Position numbers and translations under genes: made by a program. Shown piece by piece: positions 1 to 5,982 of a DNA stretch of 10,800 nt; the stretch's first letter is position 1, and every line of letters starts with the position of its first letter. This DNA comes from Chloroflexota bacterium. Lineage in GTDB: Bacteria; Chloroflexota; Dehalococcoidia; Lucifugimonadales; UBA1127. The notes under the pieces are model-generated. The model did not search any database and was not told the origin of the DNA. It worked only from the letters and a program-made list of their open reading frames with translations. The stretch covers positions 1 through 10,800 of the forward strand of contig JAPPNT010000198.1 in NCBI GenBank assembly GCA_028873745.1, in the 5' to 3' direction.

Positions 1-177
1 CGGCCTACAAGCCGCCCCGCCGCTCCGTCGTTCCTGCGGCGGCCGGCACCCCAACGGCCCGGCCCCGGTCGCCATGAGGTAACGCCCGTTCCGTTAGCCC
101 GGAGCTTGTCGAAGGGCAGGGGAGCGGGCAAATAACAGGCAGCACAAACTAGACAAAACCGGGGAGGAACAGTACGC
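1..177. other. Upstream flank, no gene assigned
   Basis: Two + strand frames run in from the left edge and stop at 75-77 (TGA) and 80-82 (TAA). Either could be the last 24-26 codons of an upstream gene, but both are Pro/Arg/Ala-rich with similar third-position GC, so I cannot choose. A 7-bp stem (17-23 with 36-42, 12-nt loop) lies in the same stretch and has no T-run after it. A dispersed repeat occupies 91-117. From 118 to 160 nothing is recognisable; no convincing promoter hexamers were found ahead of the dehydrogenase gene. Confidence 0.4.
91..117 (+). repeat. Dispersed 27-nt repeat, copy 1 (intergenic)
   Basis: The core GAGCTTGTCGAAGGGC lies inside a 27-nt unit that matches 7365-7391 at 24 of 27 positions (differences at unit positions 6, 11 and 25). 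The unit resembles the short CCCTGAGCTTGTCGAAGGG-type dispersed element that I recall from many bacterial genomes and metagenome contigs. This copy is intergenic, upstream of the dehydrogenase gene. Its function is unknown. Confidence 0.7.
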
Positions 178-924
178 ATGAGGGGTCTTCAGGGACGAGT
201 GGCCGTGGTCACCGGCGCGCATGGCGGCATGGGCGCCGCCGCCGCGCTCAGGCTCGGCGAGGAGGGCGTGAAGGTCGCCGCCCTCGACATCAAGGACTGC
301 GACGACACCGTCGCGGCCATCGCTGCGGCCGGCGGCGAGGCCCAGGCGTGGGTCTGCGACACGACCAACGAGGAGCAGCTCGCCCAGGTGATGGGGGAGG
401 TCGCCGGGCGCTTCGGCGGCATCAACATCCTCGTCAACAACGCGGGCCTGCTGTCGCCGCGCGTCCACTTCATGGACTGGAAGACGGAGGACGTCGAGCG
501 GTTCATGCAGGTGAACTACATGGGCTACGTCCACACTACCCGCGCCGCCTATCCGTACATCAAGGACAGCGGCAACGGGCGCATCATCAACGTCGCGTCG
601 CGGACCACCTTCGCGGGCGCGCCGGGCCAGTTCCCCTACACGGCCAGCAAGGGCGCCATCCAGGGCCTGACGTGGACGCTGTGCAAGGAAGCCGGCGCCG
701 ACGGCATCACCGTGAACGCCGTCATGCCCGGCCAGGTCGCCACGCCCGGCACCATGGCCCACTCCGACGAGGAGACCTTCAACCGAACGATGCAGAACCA
801 GGCGATCAAGCAGCGCGTCTACCCGGAGCACCTCGCTGCCCTCATCGCCTTCATGGCGAGCGACGACGCCGCGATGATCAGCGGCCAGAGCATCATCTGC
901 GACGGCGGCGGCCTCATGCGCTAG
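178..924 (+). CDS. Short-chain dehydrogenase/reductase (classical SDR)
   Basis: This 248-residue protein is a soluble NAD(P)-dependent oxidoreductase of the classical SDR family, and its length is typical. The nucleotide-binding motif TGAHGGMG is at residues 12-19 and the structural NNAG at 87-90. The catalytic tetrad is visible as N113, S141, Y154 and K158 (YTASK). Asp37 at the end of the second strand suggests a preference for NAD(H) over NADP(H). The C-terminus has the usual SGQ...DGGG segment (residues 235-245). The start is fixed by GGAGG at 163-167, ten bases before ATG. The substrate cannot be read from the sequence. The following cupin gene may be functionally linked, but a REP-like element separates them. 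Family assignment is firm; the specific reaction is unknown. Confidence 0.95.
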   Translation: MRGLQGRVAVVTGAHGGMGAAAALRLGEEGVKVAALDIKDCDDTVAAIAAAGGEAQAWVCDTTNEEQLAQVMGEVAGRFGGINILVNNAGLLSPRVHFMDWKTEDVERFMQVNYMGYVHTTRAAYPYIKDSGNGRIINVASRTTFAGAPGQFPYTASKGAIQGLTWTLCKEAGADGITVNAVMPGQVATPGTMAHSDEETFNRTMQNQAIKQRVYPEHLAALIAFMASDDAAMISGQSIICDGGGLMR

Positions 925-930
925 CCCCCC

Positions 931-977
931 GTCATACCGGCGAATGCCCCGCTGCTGCGGCAGCGGACGGTATCCAG
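931..977. repeat. REP-like palindrome with nested hairpin insertion
   Basis: The arms ATACCGGC (934-941) and GCC+GGTAT (946-948 and 969-973) form the GTCATxCCxGCGAA...GGxATCCAG palindrome type that I recall as a widespread bacterial repetitive extragenic element. The right arm is interrupted by 20 nt (949-968) that themselves form a perfect 7-bp stem, CCGCTGC/GCAGCGG, around a TGCG loop. It lies between the SDR stop and the cupin RBS. In RNA it would fold as a stacked stem-loop and could act as a 3' stabiliser or attenuator. There is no U-tract, so it is not a standard intrinsic terminator. Confidence 0.6.
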
Positions 978-1021
978 AGGCACGGAAAGCAGCCGCTCCT
1001 AACAAGAGTAAGGAGGACACC

Positions 1022-1381
1022 ATGAAGAAGTCAAAGATCAGCGAGGTCCCCAAGGAGTCCGCGGCTTCACCGCTGTTCACCAGCGAGGACGTCTACCGCC
1101 AGCCCCTCGCGCCGGACAGCACCGACTTCAACGCGTCGGTCGTCGGCTTCGGGCACGGCGTGCGCAACAAGTTCCACACCCACTCCAGCGACCAGCTCCT
1201 CATCGTCACCCACGGCAAGGGCGTCTTCGCGACGGAGAGCGAGCAGGTCGAACTCGAGCCCGGCGACGTCATCTTCTCCCCCGGCGGCGAGAAGCACTGG
1301 CACGGCGCAGACGGCGAGCACGACTTCGCCCACATCACCGTAACCCGCAAGGACAGCGTAACCACCCAGCACGAGGAGTAG
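1022..1381 (+). CDS. Small cupin-domain protein
   Basis: This 119-residue single-domain cupin is a conserved beta-barrel, probably metal-binding and cytoplasmic. Cupin motif 1 is around residues 46-67, with H52, H54 and Q58 in the metal-ligand positions (Gln instead of the usual Glu). Motif 2 is GDVIFSPGGEKHWHG (81-95) and supplies H92. I chose the ATG at 1022 over an in-frame ATG at 944 because AAGGAGGA (1010-1017) precedes it at normal spacing, and because the 26 extra codons would run through the repeat hairpin and look non-coding. Proteins of this size and pattern include sensors, isomerases and dioxygenase-like enzymes, and none can be singled out. The SDR gene upstream is on the same strand, 97 nt away. 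Confidence 0.88.
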   Translation: MKKSKISEVPKESAASPLFTSEDVYRQPLAPDSTDFNASVVGFGHGVRNKFHTHSSDQLLIVTHGKGVFATESEQVELEPGDVIFSPGGEKHWHGADGEHDFAHITVTRKDSVTTQHEE

Positions 1382-1458
1382 CGGGCGCGGGCCGTTTACT
1401 GGGCCGATCGATGGCATGGCAAGGACCTGCACGTTAGGGTTGTGAAGCGACGTGGGGG

Positions 1459-1475
1459 TATAATGGCGTCGGAGG
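1459..1475 (+). promoter_or_regulatory. Probable -10 box and RBS of the DUF433/DUF5615 unit
   Basis: A perfect TATAAT at 1459-1464 is followed by GGAGG at 1471-1475 and the ATG at 1483. The -35 region is weak: TTAGGG at 1434-1439, with 19-nt spacing, is the best candidate. If this -10 is used, transcription would start at about 1470 and the leader would be only 12-14 nt. A promoter here suits an independently expressed toxin-antitoxin cassette. Confidence 0.5.
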
Positions 1476-1482
1476 TGACGCT

Positions 1483-1721
1483 ATGACGGATTGGCACACC
1501 TGCCCGGCTGTGGAAAGCGTGCCCGGAAAGCACAGCGGAGCGTGGTTGTTCAAGGGGACGCGCGTCCCTGTGTCCGCGCTCTTTGGAAACCTCGCTGAGG
1601 GGGCCAGCCTGCAGGAGTTCCTGGAGTGGTTTCCCGGCGTAGAGGAATGCAGGCAAGGGCGGTCCTAGAGCACGTTGTCAGCAGCATCGACGCCCACATC
1701 ACCCATGCGAATCCTGTTTGA
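1483..1721 (+). pseudogene. DUF433 antitoxin-like gene, frameshifted
   Basis: The first 55 codons read as a DUF433-family protein, with the hallmark segment FKGTRVPVSALFGNL at residues 23-37 and EFLEWFPGV at 44-52. DUF433 proteins are small winged-helix-like partners usually paired with a DUF5615 PIN-like protein, as here. In the starting frame the protein ends at 1666-1668 after 61 residues with an unrelated tail (CRQGRS). The -1 frame from 1647 continues with MQARAVLEHVVSSIDA, the expected family C-terminus, to a stop at 1719-1721. The simplest reading is loss of one base near 1645-1648 (GAAATGC to GAATGC). The restored gene would overlap the toxin start at 1705 by 17 nt, as expected for coupled pairs. 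A sequencing error, a real mutation or recoding are all possible. No classical slippery heptamer is visible. Confidence 0.75.
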
Positions 1722-2022
1722 CCACGATACGCCATGGCCATTGAGAAGATTCCTTCCGGGCCATGACATCGACACTGCTGCGGAGCGAGGTTGGGCGGAG
1801 CTGAGGAACGGGGCCTTGCTGGACAGGGCTGAGAGTGAGGGCTTCGACCTGCTGATCACCGCCGACCAGAGCATGCGGCACCAGCAAAATCTGGCGGGTA
1901 AGCGACTGGCCGTTGTCGTCCTCCTCTCAAACCGGTGGCCGAGGATTGAGCCGAAGATTGACGCAGTCCGCACGGCTCTGGACAACACACAGCCAGGCCA
2001 ATGGACGGAAGTAGAGATCTGA
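1705..2022 (+). CDS. DUF5615 PIN-like toxin-type protein
   Basis: This 105-residue protein begins MRILFDHDTPWPLRRFL. That matches the DUF5615/PIN-like fold, in which an early Asp (D6 here) and a later acidic residue in an L(L/V)TxD strand form the nuclease-like acidic site (LLITADQSM, D59). The segment HDIDTAAERGWAELRNGALLDRA also fits the family's RD/EAG...DxxIL region, though weakly. Many members are presumed RNases paired with DUF433 antitoxins, and the adjacent DUF433 gene supports that pairing. I chose the ATG at 1705 because it begins the conserved strand; an in-frame TTG at 1675 would add ten poorly conserved residues. No RBS precedes 1705, so translation probably depends on coupling to the DUF433 gene, which the frameshift may disturb. 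Activity is untested. Confidence 0.8.
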   Translation: MRILFDHDTPWPLRRFLPGHDIDTAAERGWAELRNGALLDRAESEGFDLLITADQSMRHQQNLAGKRLAVVVLLSNRWPRIEPKIDAVRTALDNTQPGQWTEVEI

Positions 2023-2088
2023 GCAGCCCCTCTCGTCCATGAAGCGCCCCAACAACTGGCGAGTTCAAGCCCACCCCCGGAGGACTCC

Positions 2089-2763
2089 ATGACCACCATC
2101 CTGTGCTGGAACATGCAGCGCAAGAGGGAAGGTTGGCGCTTCCTTTACGAACGTCACAGCGACGCCGACGTCGCCCTCTTGCAGGAGGCCTGCACGCCGC
2201 CGGATGAAGTTGCAGACAAGTTGGACGTTGGGCTCGGTCCCTGGCCTCGGTCTTGCTCCGAAGTTGTTGTTGGCATCTCCGGCAACGTCACGGTCGAGAG
2301 GATTTCACTGCCCGACCTTAGGGCGTCAGTCGCCCCTTCTGACATTTGCATCCCATCGGTCGCCATAGTCACGACGGCGGAGGGTGAAAGGCTTGGGGTT
2401 GTTGCCGCTGAAGCCTCCCACAGGACATCTCCCGATCTGCCCAAGCTGATGCAGGCAATCCAGCAGCATTGCGGCGTTGACCTGCCTTTCATCGTCGGAG
2501 GCGACCTGACTACGTGGTGGGACAGCAATACTACGGTGTTTGCCGACATGATGCGCATGGGCCTGCCCCTCATAGGCCCGCACACTGCCACCTTCTACAG
2601 CCCGCTCAACCGTCAGACGCCGTCCGACGCCGAACTCCAACTTGACTACGTCTTCACGTCCCGCAGCATCGCCCACCGAATCACCGTCCGCGCCCTCAAC
2701 GGCGTCGACGAGTGGGGCCCCAGTGACCATTGCCGCTTGCTCATTGAGGTCGCGGAGAGATAG
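2089..2763 (+). CDS. EEP-family phosphodiesterase/nuclease, short diverged copy
   Basis: This 224-residue protein of the endonuclease/exonuclease/phosphatase superfamily has the first-strand Asn (CWNM, N8), the metal-binding Glu (LLQEA, E33), Asp139 in GGDLTTW, D186 in QLDYVF and the terminal SDH triad (212-214). The usual Asn two residues after the GD Asp is Thr141 here, and the Tyr of the SxY segment seen in the downstream copy is absent. The copy is 82 residues shorter than its neighbour and may be impaired or altered in specificity. No signal peptide is visible, so it is probably cytoplasmic. CGGAGGA (2078-2084) precedes the ATG. It is a tandem paralogue of the next gene, 27 nt away. The substrate (DNA, RNA or small phosphodiester) is not determinable. 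Confidence 0.85.
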   Translation: MTTILCWNMQRKREGWRFLYERHSDADVALLQEACTPPDEVADKLDVGLGPWPRSCSEVVVGISGNVTVERISLPDLRASVAPSDICIPSVAIVTTAEGERLGVVAAEASHRTSPDLPKLMQAIQQHCGVDLPFIVGGDLTTWWDSNTTVFADMMRMGLPLIGPHTATFYSPLNRQTPSDAELQLDYVFTSRSIAHRITVRALNGVDEWGPSDHCRLLIEVAER

Positions 2764-2790
2764 CGTAGGCCCGGCCACCCGGAGGGGACC

Positions 2791-3711
2791 GTGATCAAGA
2801 TCGTCAGTTGGAACATCGCCAAGCGGCACGATCCGTGGCGGGAACTCCTGCGGATGGACGTAGACGTCGCCCTCTTGCAGGAAGCGTCACCGCCGCCGGA
2901 CGACGTTGTGGCCCTGCGCGATGGGGTGCTCCCACCGGCAGAGGAGCCCGTCATCTTGGACATAGGCCCCAAAGATGCCTGGGACTCCCATTCATGGAAC
3001 TCGGACTGGTGGCACGGCCGCTGGCCCGCCCTCTTCGACCGGTGGCCGATGGTCGTGCGCCTCTCTGACCGCGTCAACGTCGAGTGGTTCAAGCAAGTGG
3101 GTCCAGTTGGGTGGGTGGACAAGGACGATGAGATCGCCGTGAGCGGCATCGGCACCATAACGGCGGCCCGCGTCACCCCGACCGATGGCTCGGCGGAGCC
3201 GTTCATCGTTGTCTCCATGTACGGTCGATGGGAGGCGCCACACCCCTCCAAAAACAAGTCATCGTGGATTTACTCTGACGCTTCTGTACACCGCATCATT
3301 TCGGACTTGTCGGCCTTCATCGCCAGCAAGGACCCGACTACACATCGCATTCTGGCCGCCGGTGACCTCAATATGGCCTATGGCTCGTTGGAGAACAATC
3401 CTCTCGCCCTTCCGGCCCGTGAACGCTCCGTGTGGACGCGTATGGAGGCTTTGGGCATGGAGTTTCTGGGGCCGCAATACCCGGCGGGCAGGCAAGCATC
3501 GCCCACGCCCTACGGCTTGCCGGCCGACACCCGCAACGTCCCCACCTACCGCACCAACAGACAGACTCCCGCAACCGCGCAGAACCAACTCGACTACGTC
3601 TTCGCCTCTCGCGGATTCCACGAGAGCATCACCGCCCGCGCCCTCAACAACTCCGACGAATGGGGCCCCAGCGACCACTGCCGCGTGCTCATTGAGGTCG
3701 CGGAAGGATAG
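2791..3711 (+). CDS. EEP-family phosphodiesterase/nuclease, full-length copy
   Basis: This 306-residue EEP-superfamily enzyme has a complete motif set: WN at residues 7-8, LLQEA with E31, VSMYGRW with Y144, AGDLN with D192 and N194, QLDYVF with D268, and SDH at 294-296. These are the Mg-binding and catalytic residues of the DNase I/exonuclease III-like fold. It starts with GTG, preceded by GGAGGGG at 2781-2787. It is clearly a tandem duplicate of the upstream gene: WNxxxxR, DVALLQEA, NRQTPxxAxxQLDYVF and DEWGPSDHCR are shared, and stretches of 19-20 identical bases remain at both ends. The sister copy lacks much of residues 50-110 and 225-255. No signal peptide is visible. The partner could be the preceding toxin-antitoxin-like pair or nothing; the target is unknown. 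Confidence 0.9.
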   Translation: MIKIVSWNIAKRHDPWRELLRMDVDVALLQEASPPPDDVVALRDGVLPPAEEPVILDIGPKDAWDSHSWNSDWWHGRWPALFDRWPMVVRLSDRVNVEWFKQVGPVGWVDKDDEIAVSGIGTITAARVTPTDGSAEPFIVVSMYGRWEAPHPSKNKSSWIYSDASVHRIISDLSAFIASKDPTTHRILAAGDLNMAYGSLENNPLALPARERSVWTRMEALGMEFLGPQYPAGRQASPTPYGLPADTRNVPTYRTNRQTPATAQNQLDYVFASRGFHESITARALNNSDEWGPSDHCRVLIEVAEG

Positions 3712-3721
3712 AATAGGTGCG

Positions 3722-3745
3722 GCGGGCTTGTGACCTGCAAGCCGC
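3722..3745 (+). other. Hairpin just after the EEP gene
   Basis: GCGG(G)CTTG at 3722-3730 pairs with CAAGCCGC at 3738-3745: eight pairs, one bulged G, 7-nt loop. It begins ten bases after the EEP stop codon. There is no following T-run, so it is at best a weak or Rho-assisted terminator or an mRNA 3' stabiliser. Confidence 0.4.
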
Positions 3746-3763
3746 AACGGAACGCCTCGGCCC

Positions 3764-3779
3764 GCCCCGAAAGCGGGGC
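3764..3779 (+). other. Leader hairpin ahead of the rubrerythrin-VIT1 gene
   Basis: GCCCCG (3764-3769), loop AAAG and CGGGGC (3774-3779) form a perfect six-pair GC stem. It ends 16 nt before the ATG at 3796 and just upstream of the GGGGGA RBS. It could tune translation of the exporter or serve as a short terminator for the gene before it. No known iron or manganese riboswitch consensus was recognised. Confidence 0.35.
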
Positions 3780-3795
3780 CCATAGGGGGAAGGAC

Positions 3796-5016
3796 ATGAC
3801 AACCGGAAGCTCCCTCACCAGGACGGACAGGAACCTCTGGAACGCCATCGTTACCGAGTCCGTCGCCAACGTGAAGTACCAGGCCTTCGCGCAGCAGGCC
3901 CTCATCGAGGGCCACCCGGAGATCGCGCAGATCTTCCAGGAGGTCGCGGGCGCCGAGAACATCCACGGCATCAACCACCTCCGCGTCGCGGGCGACGTCA
4001 AGTCGACGGCCGAGAACCTCCGCAGCGTCATCGCCGGCGAGGCCGAGGAGGCGGCCCGCGTCTACCCGCAGATGATCCAGGCCGCCCTCGACGAGGGCCG
4101 CCGTGACGCCGCCGACACCTTCCGCATGGCAATGGACCGCGAGCAGCACCACCTGCAGATGTTCGAGAAGAGCCTCAACGACCTCGAGCACAAGCTCTCC
4201 GAGCAGGCTCTCGCGCAGCCCACGCCGGCGCAGGTCCAGCAGGCCGAGGCTGTCGCGAGAAACGAGGCCGCCGAGCCCTTCATCGACAGGCAGTCGTGGG
4301 CCAGCACCGAGGAAGTCGACACCGAGCGGTGGCGCATCGCCGCCTCCTCCCGCGTCCGCGAGGTGGTCTTTGGGGCGCAGGACGGCCTCGTAAGCACGCT
4401 GGCGCTCGTCACCGCCGTCGCGGCCGCGGTCACCGGCGACAACGCATCCTTCGTGCTGGTCGCCGGACTGGCGGGCGCTCTCGCCGGCATGATCTCCATG
4501 GCCACCGGCGCCTTCCTCGGCTCCCGCGCCGAGCAGGACCTCCAGCGCGCCGAGATCGAGAAGGAGGCGCGGGAGCTGGAGGAGCACCCGGCCGAGGAGC
4601 TCGCCGAGCTCGTCTCGTTATACCAGCGCGAGGGCCTGAGCCTCCGCGAGGCACGCGGCCTCGCCGACAAGGTGTCCGAGGACAAGGATCTGTGGCTTCG
4701 GACGCTGTTGGAAAAGGAGCTGGGCATCAGCCCGGACATCACCTCCAACCCGTTCAAGGACGCCCTGACTATGGGCGGGGCCTTTGTGGTAGCCGCCATG
4801 ATTCCCATCCTCCCGTACTTCTTCCTGGAAGTCGGTTCGGCCATCCCGGTGTCTGTTGGGGTTACGCTTGCTGGCCTCTACGCCCTTGGCATGTGGAAGG
4901 GACGGCTCGTGAAGAAGTCGCCGTGGGTGCAGGGCTTGGAGATCCTCATCATTGGCTCGGTAGGGGCGGCGCTGTCCTACGGCATCGGCGAGGCCGTCCC
5001 ACGCATATTCGGCTAG
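3796..5016 (+). CDS. mbfA: Rubrerythrin-VIT1 fusion, MbfA-like iron/manganese exporter
   Basis: This 406-residue inner-membrane protein has two domains. Residues 10-135 are a rubrerythrin/ferritin-like four-helix bundle with probable di-iron ligands E21, E54xxH57, E82 and E116xxH119. After a linker (136-178) comes a VIT1/CCC1 transporter domain. It has the FGAQDGL motif at 192-198, hydrophobic segments near 196-215, 218-242, 326-345, 350-366 and 380-398, and a charged Glu-rich cytoplasmic insert (244-310) typical of metal-gathering VIT1 regions. MbfA proteins of rhizobia with this architecture export iron and protect from peroxide. Manganese is also possible. I preferred the ATG at 3796, with GGGGGA five bases upstream, over the in-frame GTG at 3730, which would start inside the first hairpin. 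The ftsY ATG is 27 nt downstream of the stop, so co-transcription is likely. Confidence 0.93.
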   Translation: MTTGSSLTRTDRNLWNAIVTESVANVKYQAFAQQALIEGHPEIAQIFQEVAGAENIHGINHLRVAGDVKSTAENLRSVIAGEAEEAARVYPQMIQAALDEGRRDAADTFRMAMDREQHHLQMFEKSLNDLEHKLSEQALAQPTPAQVQQAEAVARNEAAEPFIDRQSWASTEEVDTERWRIAASSRVREVVFGAQDGLVSTLALVTAVAAAVTGDNASFVLVAGLAGALAGMISMATGAFLGSRAEQDLQRAEIEKEARELEEHPAEELAELVSLYQREGLSLREARGLADKVSEDKDLWLRTLLEKELGISPDITSNPFKDALTMGGAFVVAAMIPILPYFFLEVGSAIPVSVGVTLAGLYALGMWKGRLVKKSPWVQGLEILIIGSVGAALSYGIGEAVPRIFG

Positions 5017-5043
5017 CCGCACATACGGAGGACAACGCACGCA

Positions 5044-5982
5044 ATGCCCTTTGGCTTCTTGAATCGCAAAGGCGGCAGGGACGAGGCCGAACGCGGGCTC
5101 GAGCGCAGCCGCGCCACCTTCTTCGGCCGCCTGAAGGACCTCGTCGTCCGCGGCGGCGCCGGCGAGGACGTCTGGGACGAGGCCGAGGAGTTGCTCATCG
5201 AGGCCGACGTGGGCGTCGGGCTCGCGATGGAGCTGTTGGACCGCGCCCGCGATCGCTCCCGAGGCGCCCACTCCGCCGAGGAGGTCTTCGACGCCCTCAA
5301 GGCTGACATCCTCGAGGTGCTCAACTCCGTTGAATTCGAGGAGAATGGGGCCGGCGAGCACAAGCCGCTCGTGGTGCTCGTGGTCGGCGTGAACGGCGCG
5401 GGCAAAACGACGAGCATCGCCAAGCTCGCCGCCCTCTTCCGCGCCGAGGGCAAGCGCGTCGTGCTCGCCGCAGCCGACACCTTCCGCGCCGCCGCCATCG
5501 AGCAGCTCCAGCATTGGGGCGAGCGCGCCGGCGCGGACGTCATCGCGCACCAGCAGGGCGGCGACCCCGCCGCCGTCGCCTTCGACGCCATGCAGGCGGC
5601 CCGCGCCCGCAATGCCGACGTGCTCATCGTCGACACGGCAGGCCGCCTCCACACCAAGAACAACCTCATGGAAGAGATGAAGAAGATTGGCCGCGTCCTC
5701 GGCCGCGTCGACGATGCCGCGCCCCACGAGGTGCTGCTGGTGCTGGACGCGACAACCGGACAGAACGGCCTCGCCCAGGCCAAGGAGTTCACGCAGGCCG
5801 TCGGCTGCACGGGCATCGTGCTGACCAAGCTCGACGGCACGGCGAAGGGCGGCGTCGTGCTCGCCATCGCCCGCGAGCTGCGGCTCCCCGTCCGTTTCGT
5901 CGGCACCGGCGAGGGTATGGACGACCTGTCCCCCTTCGCGCCGGAGGAGTACGTGGAAGCCCTCTTTGACGCCGGCCGCTGA
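5044..5982 (+). CDS. ftsY: Signal recognition particle receptor FtsY
   Basis: This 312-residue SRP GTPase receptor docks SRP-ribosome complexes at the membrane for co-translational insertion. The N domain spans about residues 20-100. The G domain shows G1 GVNGAGKTT (115-123), the SRP-type insertion motif DTFRAAA (145-151), DTAGR (197-201), TKLD (261-264) and GTGEG (287-291). The LDATTGQNG segment (234-242), shared by SRP GTPases, is also present. There is almost no acidic A domain; residues 1-20 carry only a short basic/hydrophobic start, as in many compact FtsY proteins. GGAGGA at 5027-5032 lies 11 nt before ATG. The stop codon overlaps the next gene's ATG by one base. FtsY rather than Ffh, because there is no C-terminal M domain. 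Confidence 0.98.
   Translation: MPFGFLNRKGGRDEAERGLERSRATFFGRLKDLVVRGGAGEDVWDEAEELLIEADVGVGLAMELLDRARDRSRGAHSAEEVFDALKADILEVLNSVEFEENGAGEHKPLVVLVVGVNGAGKTTSIAKLAALFRAEGKRVVLAAADTFRAAAIEQLQHWGERAGADVIAHQQGGDPAAVAFDAMQAARARNADVLIVDTAGRLHTKNNLMEEMKKIGRVLGRVDDAAPHEVLLVLDATTGQNGLAQAKEFTQAVGCTGIVLTKLDGTAKGGVVLAIARELRLPVRFVGTGEGMDDLSPFAPEEYVEALFDAGR

Noticed and set aside
944..1021. Extended N-terminus for the cupin from the ATG at 944
   Set aside because: It lies inside the palindromic repeat, has no RBS and encodes an unconserved Arg/Ala-rich stretch; the ATG at 1022 has a strong RBS.
94..1080. Long open frame on the minus strand over the SDR gene
   Set aside because: It mirrors the GC-rich SDR codons, has no family motifs and crosses the intergenic repeats; the + strand SDR has a full catalytic tetrad and an RBS.
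3722..3779. Intrinsic terminator between the EEP and exporter genes
   Set aside because: Both stems lack a following T-run; they are kept as hairpins of unknown role rather than called terminators.
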